Assembly (NCBI GenBank): GCA_934122125.1
Contig: CAKOVW010000030.1
Coordinates: 1-15,216, forward strand
Length of the DNA stretch: 15,216 bases
Direction of reading: 5' to 3'
DNA from: an uncultured Clostridia bacterium
GTDB lineage: Bacteria; Bacillota; Clostridia; TANB77; CAG-508
Shown here: positions 1 through 6,689 of the stretch, in pieces
How positions within the stretch are numbered: position 1 is the stretch's first letter
Layout: each line of letters opens with the position of its first letter
Position numbers and translations under genes: made by a program
Notes under the pieces: model-generated
What the model was told of the DNA's origin: nothing
The model's database searches: none
Seen by the model: only the letters and a program-made list of their open reading frames with translations

Positions 1-87
1 GGATTTGTACCATAATTATAATAATATAACTTTTTTATTTTTGCAATAGGTTTTAGTAAATTATTTATTTTTAACTTAAATTCACTC

Positions 88-121
88 AAAATCCGGTATT
101 CCACAAGGAATACCGGATTTT
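88..121 (-). terminator. Hairpin terminator downstream of the left variable-protein gene
   Basis: A perfect 15-bp inverted repeat (88-102 with 107-121) encloses a 4-base loop. The stem centre is GC-rich and the outer ends are AAAA/TTTT, so it has an A-tract before and a short T-tract after on both strands and could stop transcription in either direction. It lies about 90 bases past the stop codon of the minus-strand gene ending at 209. Bases 1-87 are very AT-rich and show no gene or motif that I recognise. Confidence 0.7.
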
Positions 122-127
122 ATGCAA

Positions 128-156
128 CACTAAAGTACGTGTTAAATACCTTAGTG
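128..156. repeat. Imperfect hairpin between the variable-protein gene and its terminator
   Basis: A 10-bp stem with one non-Watson-Crick position (128-137 with 147-156) encloses a 9-base loop. It is the middle of three consecutive hairpins (183-199, 128-156, 88-121) in the 3' flank of the gene ending at 209. Its role is unknown; it may simply belong to the transcript's 3' structure. Confidence 0.4.
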
Positions 157-182
157 CTACCATCATATTATTTTTATTTTCT

Positions 183-199
183 CTGGTTCGTCGAACCAG
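183..199. repeat. GC-rich palindrome 9 bp past the stop of the variable gene; possible DGR target-site hairpin
   Basis: An 8-bp inverted repeat with a single central base, CTGGTTCG/CGAACCAG, which would fold as a 7-bp stem with a 3-base loop. It starts 9 bases after the TAG stop at 209-211, immediately beyond the putative variable region. In known diversity-generating retroelements a short hairpin or cruciform a few bases past the variable region is needed for efficient target recognition. The position and size fit that role, but assigning it is inference. A small 3'-end RNA hairpin is the alternative. Confidence 0.5.
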
Positions 200-208
200 C
201 GTTCAGTG

Positions 209-373
209 CTACTTAAAAAGTGAGAGCCTAAGACCAATGTAGAAGTCGCTGTTAGTCGTACCATGATAGTGGCGGTAAGAAACTGCACCAATTGAACTAG
301 TTGAGCCCGTACTGTTACAACCGCCTCCTCTACGAGCACAAGGACCGTTGGCAATATCAGTGTATTCCAATGT
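209..373 (-). other. Putative DGR variable region (VR1) at the 3' end of the prepilin/FGE-like gene
   Basis: Bases 241-360 are about 49% G+C (59 of 120 counted), against 38% at 421-480 and 30% at 661-720 in the same gene. Sense codons ending in C (GGC, AAC, TAC, CGC, CAC, AGC, GAC, TTC) cluster here although the rest of the gene strongly prefers A/T-ending codons. The encoded segment (from about T394) runs from the GNVWEWT motif through RRGGG to IGLRL, where FGE/C-type-lectin DGR targets carry AAY-derived variable codons between invariant ones. Many residues fit N-codon derivatives (N, S, T, Y, H, D, F, G, C). No template repeat is visible in the window, so this is an inference from composition, position and fold. 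Confidence 0.6.
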
Positions 374-1552
374 CCATTCCCATACATTTCCAGCCAAGTC
401 ATATATATTCATTTTTTTGCTGGCATCACTTGCTCCTGTTGTCAATAATATTCCATTTCCACTGCTTTGTACCTGTTTTACACTACTATCATTTACAAAA
501 TTGTTACCTGTTGTTTTATTATATGATGTCCATGTTGTTGATAAAGTGTAATTTACATAGTCTGCATATCTACCTCTATTTATTGTAAAACTTGCATTGT
601 AATAATTTCCCCAACTTGTACTATCACTTCTTAATGCACTTTGTATTGTCGCTAATTCTGTTCCTTTTGCTACTTCTTTTGTTTCTATATGCTTTAATAC
701 TAAATCCCATTGTACTCCAAACATTAAACTACTTGTATAATTTTCTGTTGTTAACATATTTGCTAATGTTTGTGCTTGACTACATGTTACATAAGTATAT
801 GGATATACTGGATTTTCATCTGTTCCTTGTTTTGATATTGGTGCTGTTGTTACTGGTGTATTCTCTGAAGTTCTGTTTTCTGTTATTCCTGCTTCATATC
901 TTCCTATCCAAAAGCCTCCATTTTCATATACACTTTTTAACATTTTTTGTTTTAACTCTATATATTGTTCACTTGTTAGTCCTGTTGTTGCATCTGAGTA
1001 ATATATGTCAGAATATTTTGTTCCATTTCTATAATAATCTGTATATTTATGCAAGCAGTATTCTATTTTATCATAGTCTGTTGATTTTTCTGGTTTCTGG
1101 TCTGCTGTTGTTGTTTGTGTATTGTAATCATTATTTGTGTACAAACTCTTTGGCACTTCTATCCACACATATTCATTTCCTTTTGCATCTTTTATTACTA
1201 GTCCATTATCTAAATCTGTTCCATCTACTTTTGTAAATGTTGTATCTGGATAGTATGGTGCTGTATCTGTTGTTGGTGCTACTGGAGTCGTTCCACTTTT
1301 TATTCCCCCATTTTCTTCTAGCCAATTGTTTAATTTGTTTATTTCCTCTAAGTCCTTCTTTTCTGCTTCGTCAACTTTATTTTGAGCATTTTTAGCTCTT
1401 TCTATTATTCCATTATCACTAAACAAAGCGTTTATGCTTACTCCTGCTAATATTAATAGCACTACTATTGTTATTACTAGTGCTATTAGAGTAATACCTG
1501 TTTGCTTTGAGTAAGGTCTGCTTTTTCCCTTTTTGATTTCATTTAATTTCAT
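209..1552 (-). CDS. Prepilin-like protein with C-terminal FGE/C-type-lectin-fold domain, putative DGR target
   Basis: 447 residues. The N-terminus is a type IV prepilin-like signal: a basic stretch, then G19 followed by ITLIAL and a hydrophobic helix to about residue 40. The glutamate usual at position 5 of the mature pilin is replaced by alanine. A charged helical stretch (about 44-80) and a Thr/Pro linker (about 85-105) lead into a domain of the formylglycine-generating-enzyme / sulfatase-modifying superfamily, recognisable from VWIEVP (129-134), FWIGRYEAG (about 215-225) and the near-terminal GNVWEWT, RRGGG and IGLRL motifs. The catalytic FGE function is not implied; such domains often act as C-type-lectin-like binding modules. 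The start is supported by an AGGAGGAAG ribosome binding site just upstream. The last ~54 codons have strongly shifted composition (see the variable region entry). A surface-anchored or pilus-tip binding protein is the likely role; the ligand is unknown. Confidence 0.85.
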   Translation of the reverse strand: MKLNEIKKGKSRPYSKQTGITLIALVITIVVLLILAGVSINALFSDNGIIERAKNAQNKVDEAEKKDLEEINKLNNWLEENGGIKSGTTPVAPTTDTAPYYPDTTFTKVDGTDLDNGLVIKDAKGNEYVWIEVPKSLYTNNDYNTQTTTADQKPEKSTDYDKIEYCLHKYTDYYRNGTKYSDIYYSDATTGLTSEQYIELKQKMLKSVYENGGFWIGRYEAGITENRTSENTPVTTAPISKQGTDENPVYPYTYVTCSQAQTLANMLTTENYTSSLMFGVQWDLVLKHIETKEVAKGTELATIQSALRSDSTSWGNYYNASFTINRGRYADYVNYTLSTTWTSYNKTTGNNFVNDSSVKQVQSSGNGILLTTGASDASKKMNIYDLAGNVWEWTLEYTDIANGPCARRGGGCNSTGSTSSIGAVSYRHYHGTTNSDFYIGLRLSLFK

Positions 1553-1634
1553 TTTTTTCTTCCTCCTATGTTATTCTTGTTTTAGTTTTTCCTCTGTAAT
1601 GTTAATATGCACATTTTTTCTTGTTTTCATACTT

Positions 1635-1700
1635 CAAAAATACTTGTACATATTTTACTTATATATTATATTAACTCTTTCTATTTTTCAAGTATTTTTG
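1635..1700. repeat. 12-bp perfect inverted repeat flanking the promoter candidate of the variable-protein gene
   Basis: CAAAAATACTTG at 1635-1646 is exactly inverted at 1689-1700, with 42 bases between. The right arm overlaps the proposed -35 box and the -10 box lies between the arms. It could be a dyad operator, an RNA stem in the long leader, or, more speculatively, recombination sites flanking an invertible promoter. No recombinase gene is in the window. Confidence 0.45.
1663..1691 (-). promoter_or_regulatory. Promoter candidate for the prepilin/FGE-like gene
   Basis: On the minus strand, TTGAAA (1686-1691) is followed after 17 bases by TAATAT (1663-1668); an overlapping TATAAT (1665-1670) gives 15-base spacing. 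It would produce a leader of about 100 bases before the ATG at 1552. The surrounding DNA is extremely AT-rich, so chance matches are likely. The remainder of 1553-1794 shows no gene. Confidence 0.4.
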
Positions 1701-1794
1701 TTATTTTTATCATCTTTTTTATAAATTTCATTTTGTATCTTTTCAATTTGTGCTAATATTTTAAATGCAATTTTAGTGTGCACCTAGAAGTCCA

Positions 1795-1859
1795 AAAACT
1801 GGCATGTTTTAAATTTTAAGCTAAATTGCTTTAGTGCAAATTTAAAACATGCCAGTTTT
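1795..1859 (-). terminator. Long hairpin terminator after the sleB-like gene
   Basis: A perfect 22-bp inverted repeat (1795-1816 with 1838-1859) encloses a 21-base loop that contains a further 5-bp stem. It begins 4 bases after the sleB stop codon on the minus strand and ends in a short T-run. A terminator is the simplest reading. The stem is longer than most intrinsic terminators, so a small palindromic mobile repeat is a less likely alternative. Confidence 0.65.
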
Positions 1860-1863
1860 CTAT

Positions 1864-2550
1864 TTATTTGCAAAATCTATGGTTTCCTATAGTTACGGTC
1901 ATTGGTCTTGACCATATCCATTTGTTTGTTGCAGTGTTGGGATTAAAATAGTATATTGCTCCATAGCTTGGGTCCCAACCATTTAAAGCATCTTGTGCTG
2001 CCTTTTTGGAGCTTGAATCTGGCGACATATTTATTTGTCCATCTGATACCGCATCAAATGCTCCTTTTTGATAAATAACGCTTGCTACAGTATTAGGAAA
2101 TGAGCTACTTTTAACACGGTTTAATACAACTGCTGCAACAGCTACTTTTCCTGTGTATGGTTCTCCTCTTGCTTCTCCATGTACTAGTCTTGCTAACAAG
2201 TCTAAGTTTGATGAATAGCTAGAACTTGTATTACTGTTTGATGAATTATATATTCCCATTGCTGCTAATGTATTTTTTCCTGCAATTCCGTCAACAGTTA
2301 ATCCATTTTTAGATTGAAAATATCTTACTGCTTTTTGTGTTTGAGTTCCATATATTCCGTCTATACTTCCATTATAATATCCCCATCTTTTTAACTTGGT
2401 TTGTATTTGTGTTACTTCATTGCCTCTGGAACCATATTTCGATAGTGCTTCTACTTCATTATTTCTAAAAAATATATTATATGAAATAAATATAGTAAAA
2501 ACTAATATAATTGTTATTGTTGAAATTATTGTTTTTTTGTTTTTTAACAT
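1864..2550 (-). CDS. sleB: SleB-like cell wall hydrolase (spore cortex-lytic type)
   Basis: 228 residues from the start chosen here. The N-terminus is a basic stretch and a hydrophobic segment (about 7-28), a signal peptide or membrane anchor. A peptidoglycan-binding type 1 domain follows (about 40-98, with GSIDGIYG and LTVDGIAG repeats), then a Ser/Asn linker and a Hydrolase_2 domain (about 117-228). The HGEARGE motif places the expected catalytic glutamate at E126. This domain order matches SleB, a lytic transglycosylase acting on cortex peptidoglycan in spore germination, although related enzymes act in vegetative wall turnover. An in-frame ATG 48 bases upstream exists, but the internal ATG is preferred because AGGTG lies about 8 bases before it and the signal sequence begins directly after it. 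It follows fhs by 72 bases and has a terminator-like hairpin at each end. Confidence 0.85.
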   Translation of the reverse strand: MLKNKKTIISTITIILVFTIFISYNIFFRNNEVEALSKYGSRGNEVTQIQTKLKRWGYYNGSIDGIYGTQTQKAVRYFQSKNGLTVDGIAGKNTLAAMGIYNSSNSNTSSSYSSNLDLLARLVHGEARGEPYTGKVAVAAVVLNRVKSSSFPNTVASVIYQKGAFDAVSDGQINMSPDSSSKKAAQDALNGWDPSYGAIYYFNPNTATNKWIWSRPMTVTIGNHRFCK

Positions 2551-2556
2551 AAAAAT

Positions 2557-2607
2557 ACACCTACTTTGGTAAAATTTAATTATTGTTATTTTAACCAAAT
2601 CAGGTGT
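2557..2607 (-). promoter_or_regulatory. Hairpin overlapping the sleB ribosome binding site; attenuator or fhs terminator
   Basis: ACACCT (2557-2562) pairs with AGGTGT (2602-2607) and TTTGGT (2565-2570) with ACCAAA (2594-2599); a 2-base internal mismatch separates the two helices and further A/T pairs lie inside. On the minus strand the 3' arm contains the AGGTG ribosome binding site of sleB and is followed by a T-rich stretch up to the ATG. It therefore looks both like an intrinsic terminator for fhs and like a structure that hides the sleB ribosome binding site. Confidence 0.5.
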
Positions 2608-2622
2608 TTATATACATTAAAA

Positions 2623-4284
2623 TTAGAATATTCCTACAATGTTTCCATTTTCGTCTAAGTCTATGTTTTCTGCTGATGGAACTTTTGGTAGCCCAGGCAT
2701 TGTCATGATTTTGCCTGTTAGTACTACTATAAATTCTGCTCCTGCTCTTAATACTACATCTTGTACATGTATATTAAATGGTTCTTTACATTCTAAGTTT
2801 TTAGGATCATCTGAAAATGAATATTGTGTTTTTGCTATACATACTGGTAAGTTAGCATAACCTAAGGTTTCAATTTGCTTTATATGTAACTTTGCTTCAT
2901 CTGTATATTCTACATTTTCTGCTCCATATATTTTTTGTGCTACTGCTTTTATTTTATCCTCTATTGTTTGGTTTAAGTCATATGCAAACTTAAAGTTTGA
3001 AGAATTTTGTGCTAAGTCAACAATTTTTTGAGCTAAATCTTCAGCACCTTCTCCGCCTTTTTCCCAGCTTTCAACTAGGCTTAAGTTAATGCCTTTTTGT
3101 TGTAGCTTTTCTTGTAAAAATTTAATTTCCGCTTCAGTATCATGTGTATATTTATTTATTGCTACTATAACATTTAATCCATAACAATTTTTTAAATTGT
3201 CTACATGCCTTTCTAAGTTTTCAAATCCTTTTGCTAAGTATTCAACACTTTCATTTTTTATGTCCTCTTTTGGCATTCCTCCATGGTATTTTAGTGCTTT
3301 AATTGTTGCTACACATACCACTGCATCTGGCTTTATGTTTGCTTTTCTACATTTTATATCCAAGAATTTTTCTGCTCCCAAATCAGCTCCAAATCCCGCT
3401 TCTGTAACAACATAATCTCCTAATTTTAAGGCAAGTTTAGTTGCAATTACACTATTGCATCCATGTGCAATATTGGCAAATGGGCCTCCATGCACTATTG
3501 CAGGAGTTTGTTCTAGACTTTGTACTAAGTTTGGATTTATAGCATCTTTTAGTAGTACTGTCATTGCTCCATCTGCTTTTAAATCTTTTGCAGTTATTGG
3601 CTTATTTTCTTTAGTATATCCAACTATTATGTTTCCAATTCTTCTTTTTAAATCATTAATATCTGTAGCTAAACAAAAAATAGCCATTATTTCAGATGCA
3701 ACAGAAATATCAAAACCGTCCATTCTTGGTACTATATTTTTTTCTTGTGATAAGCCTGTATTTACTGTTCTTAATTGTCTATCATTTAAGTCTACACATC
3801 TTTTCCATACAACTCTATCAAAACCTAATTCATTACCAAAATATATATGGTTGTCTATCATTGCTGATAATAAATTATTTGCAGATGTAATTGCATGTAT
3901 ATCACCAGTAAAGTGCAAATTTATATCTTCCATTGGAGCTATTTGGCTATGGCCTCCACCTGTTGCTCCTCCTTTTATTCCAAACACTGGTCCAAGTGAT
4001 GGCTCTCTTAGTGCAAGTACTGCATTTTTACCTATTTTTCTTAGTCCATCTGCTAGTCCAATTGCCATTGTTGTCTTTCCTTCTCCCAATGGTGTAGGAT
4101 TTATAGCTGTTACTAGAATTAATTTTCCATCTTTTTTATTTTTTAGTTTTTCATATACTTCAGGAGAAATTTTTGCTTTATATTTTCCATATTGCTCTAT
4201 TTGTTCTTCTTGTATATTTAGTTTTTCTGCTATTTTAGTTATTTTTTCTAATTGTGTATTTCTTGCAATTTCAATATCTTCCAT
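2623..4284 (-). CDS. fhs: Formate--tetrahydrofolate ligase
   Basis: 553 residues, close to the usual ~556. It catalyses ATP-dependent formation of 10-formyltetrahydrofolate from formate and tetrahydrofolate, feeding one-carbon metabolism for purine and fMet synthesis and, in acetogens, the methyl branch of the Wood-Ljungdahl pathway. The P-loop-like nucleotide-binding motif TPLGEGKTT is at 64-72, followed by the family signatures REPSLGPVFGIKGGA and HFTGD. The C-terminus carries LTGKIMTMPGLPKVPSA, also typical of the family. The ribosome binding site AAGGAG precedes the ATG closely. The gene lies 41 bases after the DUF212 gene and probably belongs to the same long transcript. No other Wood-Ljungdahl genes are visible, so a role in acetogenesis is not implied. 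Confidence 0.97.
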   Translation of the reverse strand: MEDIEIARNTQLEKITKIAEKLNIQEEQIEQYGKYKAKISPEVYEKLKNKKDGKLILVTAINPTPLGEGKTTMAIGLADGLRKIGKNAVLALREPSLGPVFGIKGGATGGGHSQIAPMEDINLHFTGDIHAITSANNLLSAMIDNHIYFGNELGFDRVVWKRCVDLNDRQLRTVNTGLSQEKNIVPRMDGFDISVASEIMAIFCLATDINDLKRRIGNIIVGYTKENKPITAKDLKADGAMTVLLKDAINPNLVQSLEQTPAIVHGGPFANIAHGCNSVIATKLALKLGDYVVTEAGFGADLGAEKFLDIKCRKANIKPDAVVCVATIKALKYHGGMPKEDIKNESVEYLAKGFENLERHVDNLKNCYGLNVIVAINKYTHDTEAEIKFLQEKLQQKGINLSLVESWEKGGEGAEDLAQKIVDLAQNSSNFKFAYDLNQTIEDKIKAVAQKIYGAENVEYTDEAKLHIKQIETLGYANLPVCIAKTQYSFSDDPKNLECKEPFNIHVQDVVLRAGAEFIVVLTGKIMTMPGLPKVPSAENIDLDENGNIVGIF

Positions 4285-4325
4285 GTATATTCTCCTTTTT
4301 ATTAATTTTATTGCTAATTCAAAAG

Positions 4326-4769
4326 TTAAAATAGTAAGCCCATAACAATACCAATAGCTGCACCTACAATAACTTGAACTGGTGTATGTCCTAAAACTTC
4401 AACTAATCGTTCAGATACTTGTAGTCCTGTTAGTCCTGGTGTTTCAACTATTTTGTTTAATAACTTAGCTTGTTTTCCAGCTGCTCTTCTAACTCCTGCT
4501 GCATCATACATTACAATAAAAGAAAAAATTAATGCTACTGCAAATAAAGGTGAATTAATACCCATATTCTTTCCTATCATTGTTGTTAATGATACTACTA
4601 CTCCTGAATGTGAACTTGGCATACCACCTGCTTGCATTAATTTTTTAAAATTAAACTTTTTAGTTTTTATTAAATCATAAATAAATTTAAATAATTGTAT
4701 TCCAAACCATACCATAAATGGAACAATTATATATTTGTATTCTTCAAAAAAATTAAAACTCCCCTGCAT
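4326..4769 (-). CDS. DUF212 (YuiD-like) membrane protein, PAP2/haloperoxidase-related
   Basis: 147 residues with about four hydrophobic segments (roughly 13-32, 50-66, 73-90 and 128-147), so an integral membrane protein. The conserved DUF212 motifs are GGMPSSHS (48-55), MYDAAGVRRAAGKQA (87-101) and LGHTP (126-130). The SSHS and GHTP motifs resemble the acid-phosphatase / vanadium-haloperoxidase signature, which suggests a phosphatase acting on a lipid phosphate. The substrate is unknown in the family as far as I can say. It starts 3 bases after the xseB stop codon, and its ribosome binding site (AGAGGA) lies within the end of xseB, indicating translational coupling. Confidence 0.85.
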   Translation of the reverse strand: MQGSFNFFEEYKYIIVPFMVWFGIQLFKFIYDLIKTKKFNFKKLMQAGGMPSSHSGVVVSLTTMIGKNMGINSPLFAVALIFSFIVMYDAAGVRRAAGKQAKLLNKIVETPGLTGLQVSERLVEVLGHTPVQVIVGAAIGIVMGLLF

Positions 4770-4772
4770 TTT

Positions 4773-5003
4773 CTATTCCTCTTCTTGTACAAAATTTTCT
4801 TCTTTTATTTCGTCATTATCTTTTAGTAATATAGTAATTCTTTTTTCAGCATTTGATAATAAATCACTACATTCTTTTGATAGCTTCATTCCCTCTTCAA
4901 ATTTTGACACTGACTGTTCTAATGTTAAATCTCCCTTTTCTAGCTCTTTTGCTATTGCTTCTAGCTTATCCATTGTTTCTTCAAAGTTTAAATCTTTTTT
5001 CAT
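4773..5003 (-). CDS. xseB: Exodeoxyribonuclease VII small subunit
   Basis: 76 residues, the usual size for XseB. The N-terminal pattern NFEETMDKLEAIAKELEKGD and the following LEQSVSKFEEGMKLSKEC are the family hallmarks, forming a two-helix coiled coil that binds XseA. Exonuclease VII degrades single-stranded DNA in both directions to oligonucleotides; several small subunits assemble with one large subunit. Residues 55-76 are acidic and likely disordered. Unusually, xseA and xseB are separated here by an anchored protein gene rather than adjacent. The gap to that upstream gene is only 19 bases, so co-transcription is expected. Confidence 0.93.
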   Translation of the reverse strand: MKKDLNFEETMDKLEAIAKELEKGDLTLEQSVSKFEEGMKLSKECSDLLSNAEKRITILLKDNDEIKEENFVQEEE

Positions 5004-5022
5004 AAAATTCCCCTTATCAAAA

Positions 5023-5481
5023 TTATTTTTCCTTTATAATTTCAGTATTAACGTCTATAATATATCCTTTTATTAAGTGTGTTGTTTTAGTATCATATAC
5101 TGTTACCAAATATTTTCCATCACTCTGAATACTTACATTAAACACCACATCGTTTGTATTTCCCCATTCTTCAGTCCATTTTTGTTTTGCAAGATTAATG
5201 GCTTTTGCCTCTTTTGGTGTCATTTTATTATCTTCTTCAGTTGAATTGCTTGAATTTTCAACATTATTATTTTCTTCTTTTTTATCTGTTTCTACATTTT
5301 CGTCTAAAATTTCATTTAGCATATTATTTAGCCCTTGATTAGGGTCTGGTAATATATTTCCTGAAACATTGTTAGTTGAAATTGGTTCAGACTTAAAATG
5401 ATGGTACCCTAAGCAAATTAAAGCAAATAATAATACTACAATAACTATTGTAATTAAAATATTTTTGGTTGTTTTACTCAT
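5023..5481 (-). CDS. Single-pass membrane-anchored protein of unknown function between xseA and xseB
   Basis: 152 residues. A short basic N-terminus and a hydrophobic helix (about 8-26) form an uncleaved anchor or signal peptide. A low-complexity, Asn/Glu-rich linker (about 33-85) follows. The C-terminal ~65 residues form a small globular domain that begins with an alpha-helix (AINLAKQKWTEEWG) and continues as alternating beta-strands (VVFNVSIQSDGKYLVTVYD and TTHLIKGYIIDVNTEII). This helix-plus-strands pattern recalls PepSY-like extracytoplasmic domains, but I do not recognise the family with certainty. The ribosome binding site is AAGGAG. It lies 15 bases after xseA and 19 before xseB, so it is co-transcribed with both although its predicted location outside the membrane gives it no obvious link to a cytoplasmic nuclease. 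Confidence 0.8.
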   Translation of the reverse strand: MSKTTKNILITIVIVVLLFALICLGYHHFKSEPISTNNVSGNILPDPNQGLNNMLNEILDENVETDKKEENNNVENSSNSTEEDNKMTPKEAKAINLAKQKWTEEWGNTNDVVFNVSIQSDGKYLVTVYDTKTTHLIKGYIIDVNTEIIKEK

Positions 5482-5496
5482 ATGAATTTCTCCTTA

Positions 5497-6687
5497 TCAA
5501 ATAATTTTTGCTTTTGTTTCTCCATCTTGCATTTTAATAGAGATTTCATCATCTACTTTTAGTTGATTTTTGCTTTTTATAATTACTCCATTTTTTGATA
5601 TAATTCCATAGCCTCTTGCTAAGGTTTTTAGTGGACTTAAAGAATCTAGTTTTAATATTAAATTTTGAGCTTTTGATTTTTCTTGTTGTAGTTTTTGAGT
5701 TATGCTGTGTTCTATTGATTTTACTTTCATATCAATTATCATATATTGCTCATTTACTTTTTGTAGGGCTCCTGTAAATGCTTTACTTGCCATACATTTT
5801 TCATAACGTAATTTCATTAATTGAATTTTGCGTATTAAAGATTGTTTATACCTATTTTCATAGCTTTTAATTTTTATGTCTAATTCTTTTATATCTGTTA
5901 CTGCAAGTTCAGCGGCTGCTGATGGTGTAGGTGCTCTTAAATCTGCTACAAAGTCAGCTATTGTAAAGTCTGTTTCATGCCCCACTGCTGAAATAACTGG
6001 TAAATTAGAGTTGTATATTGCTCTTGCAACAATTTCTTCGTTAAATGGCCATAAGTCTTCTAATGAACCTCCACCTCTAGCTACAATAAGAACATCTGCT
6101 AAATTGTGCTTATTCATAATTTCAATTCCCTCAGCTATTTTTTTAGCTGCTCCTTCTCCTTGAACTGGAACGGGAAATAATCTGATATGTACATTTGGGT
6201 TTCTTCTAGTAGACACATTTATAATATCTCTAATAACCGCTCCTGTATTTGATGTAAGCACTCCTATTGTTTTTGGCATCATAGGTATTTTCTTTTTATG
6301 TGATTGGTCAAATAAGCCTTCTTTTTCTAGTTTTTCTTTTAATTCTTCATATGCTGCTCTTAAATCGCCCATTTTTCCTACTTGTTTCATGGCTTTAGCA
6401 TATAATTGATATGTTCCATCTCTTTCAAAAACAGAAACACTTCCAAGAATTATTACTTTCATACCATCTTGTGGAATAAAATCCAAATGTCCTGTATAAG
6501 TTTTAAACATTATTGATTTTATTAGTGATTTGTCGTCTTTTAATGTAAAGTACAAATGCCCTGTATAATGATTTTTAAAGTTTGAAATTTCACCTTCTAC
6601 TAAAACATTTGCAAAATATTCATCTTCTTCAAATTTTTCCTTTACATATTTATTTAGTTGACTTACAGTAATTGGATTATATGTCAT
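5497..6687 (-). CDS. xseA: Exodeoxyribonuclease VII large subunit
   Basis: 396 residues, somewhat shorter than the 456-residue E. coli enzyme but in the Firmicute range. An N-terminal OB-fold domain (about 1-105) binds single-stranded DNA. The catalytic domain (about 120-310) shows the conserved ARGGGSLEDLWPFNEE (203-218) and GHETD (236-240) motifs and the RAPTPSAAAE stretch (251-260). A long helical region and a short C-terminal beta domain (AKGYGII-like ARGYGII, then a DEISIKM-type strand) follow. With XseB it forms exonuclease VII, which trims single-stranded DNA in mismatch repair and recombination. The gene begins 2 bases after the nusB stop codon, so the two are translationally coupled. 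Confidence 0.95.
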   Translation of the reverse strand: MTYNPITVSQLNKYVKEKFEEDEYFANVLVEGEISNFKNHYTGHLYFTLKDDKSLIKSIMFKTYTGHLDFIPQDGMKVIILGSVSVFERDGTYQLYAKAMKQVGKMGDLRAAYEELKEKLEKEGLFDQSHKKKIPMMPKTIGVLTSNTGAVIRDIINVSTRRNPNVHIRLFPVPVQGEGAAKKIAEGIEIMNKHNLADVLIVARGGGSLEDLWPFNEEIVARAIYNSNLPVISAVGHETDFTIADFVADLRAPTPSAAAELAVTDIKELDIKIKSYENRYKQSLIRKIQLMKLRYEKCMASKAFTGALQKVNEQYMIIDMKVKSIEHSITQKLQQEKSKAQNLILKLDSLSPLKTLARGYGIISKNGVIIKSKNQLKVDDEISIKMQDGETKAKII

Positions 6688-6689
6688 AC

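Noticed and set aside
163..402. Minus-strand 79-residue open frame overlapping VR1
   Set aside because: It lies in another frame over the coding end of the variable gene and has no ribosome binding site or family motif. The real frame shows GNVWEWT and IGLRL.
592..1236. Plus-strand 214-residue Leu/Phe-rich open frame
   Set aside because: It is the antisense shadow of the prepilin/FGE-like gene; no ribosome binding site and an implausible composition.
1795..1859. Possible mobile palindrome rather than terminator
   Set aside because: It follows the sleB stop codon directly and has no GGGGACGG core or nested hairpins like the REP-like element, so a terminator is simpler.
3455..4345. Plus-strand 296-residue open frame
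   Set aside because: Antisense to fhs, whose identity is certain; the frame has low-complexity hydrophobic content and no start signal.
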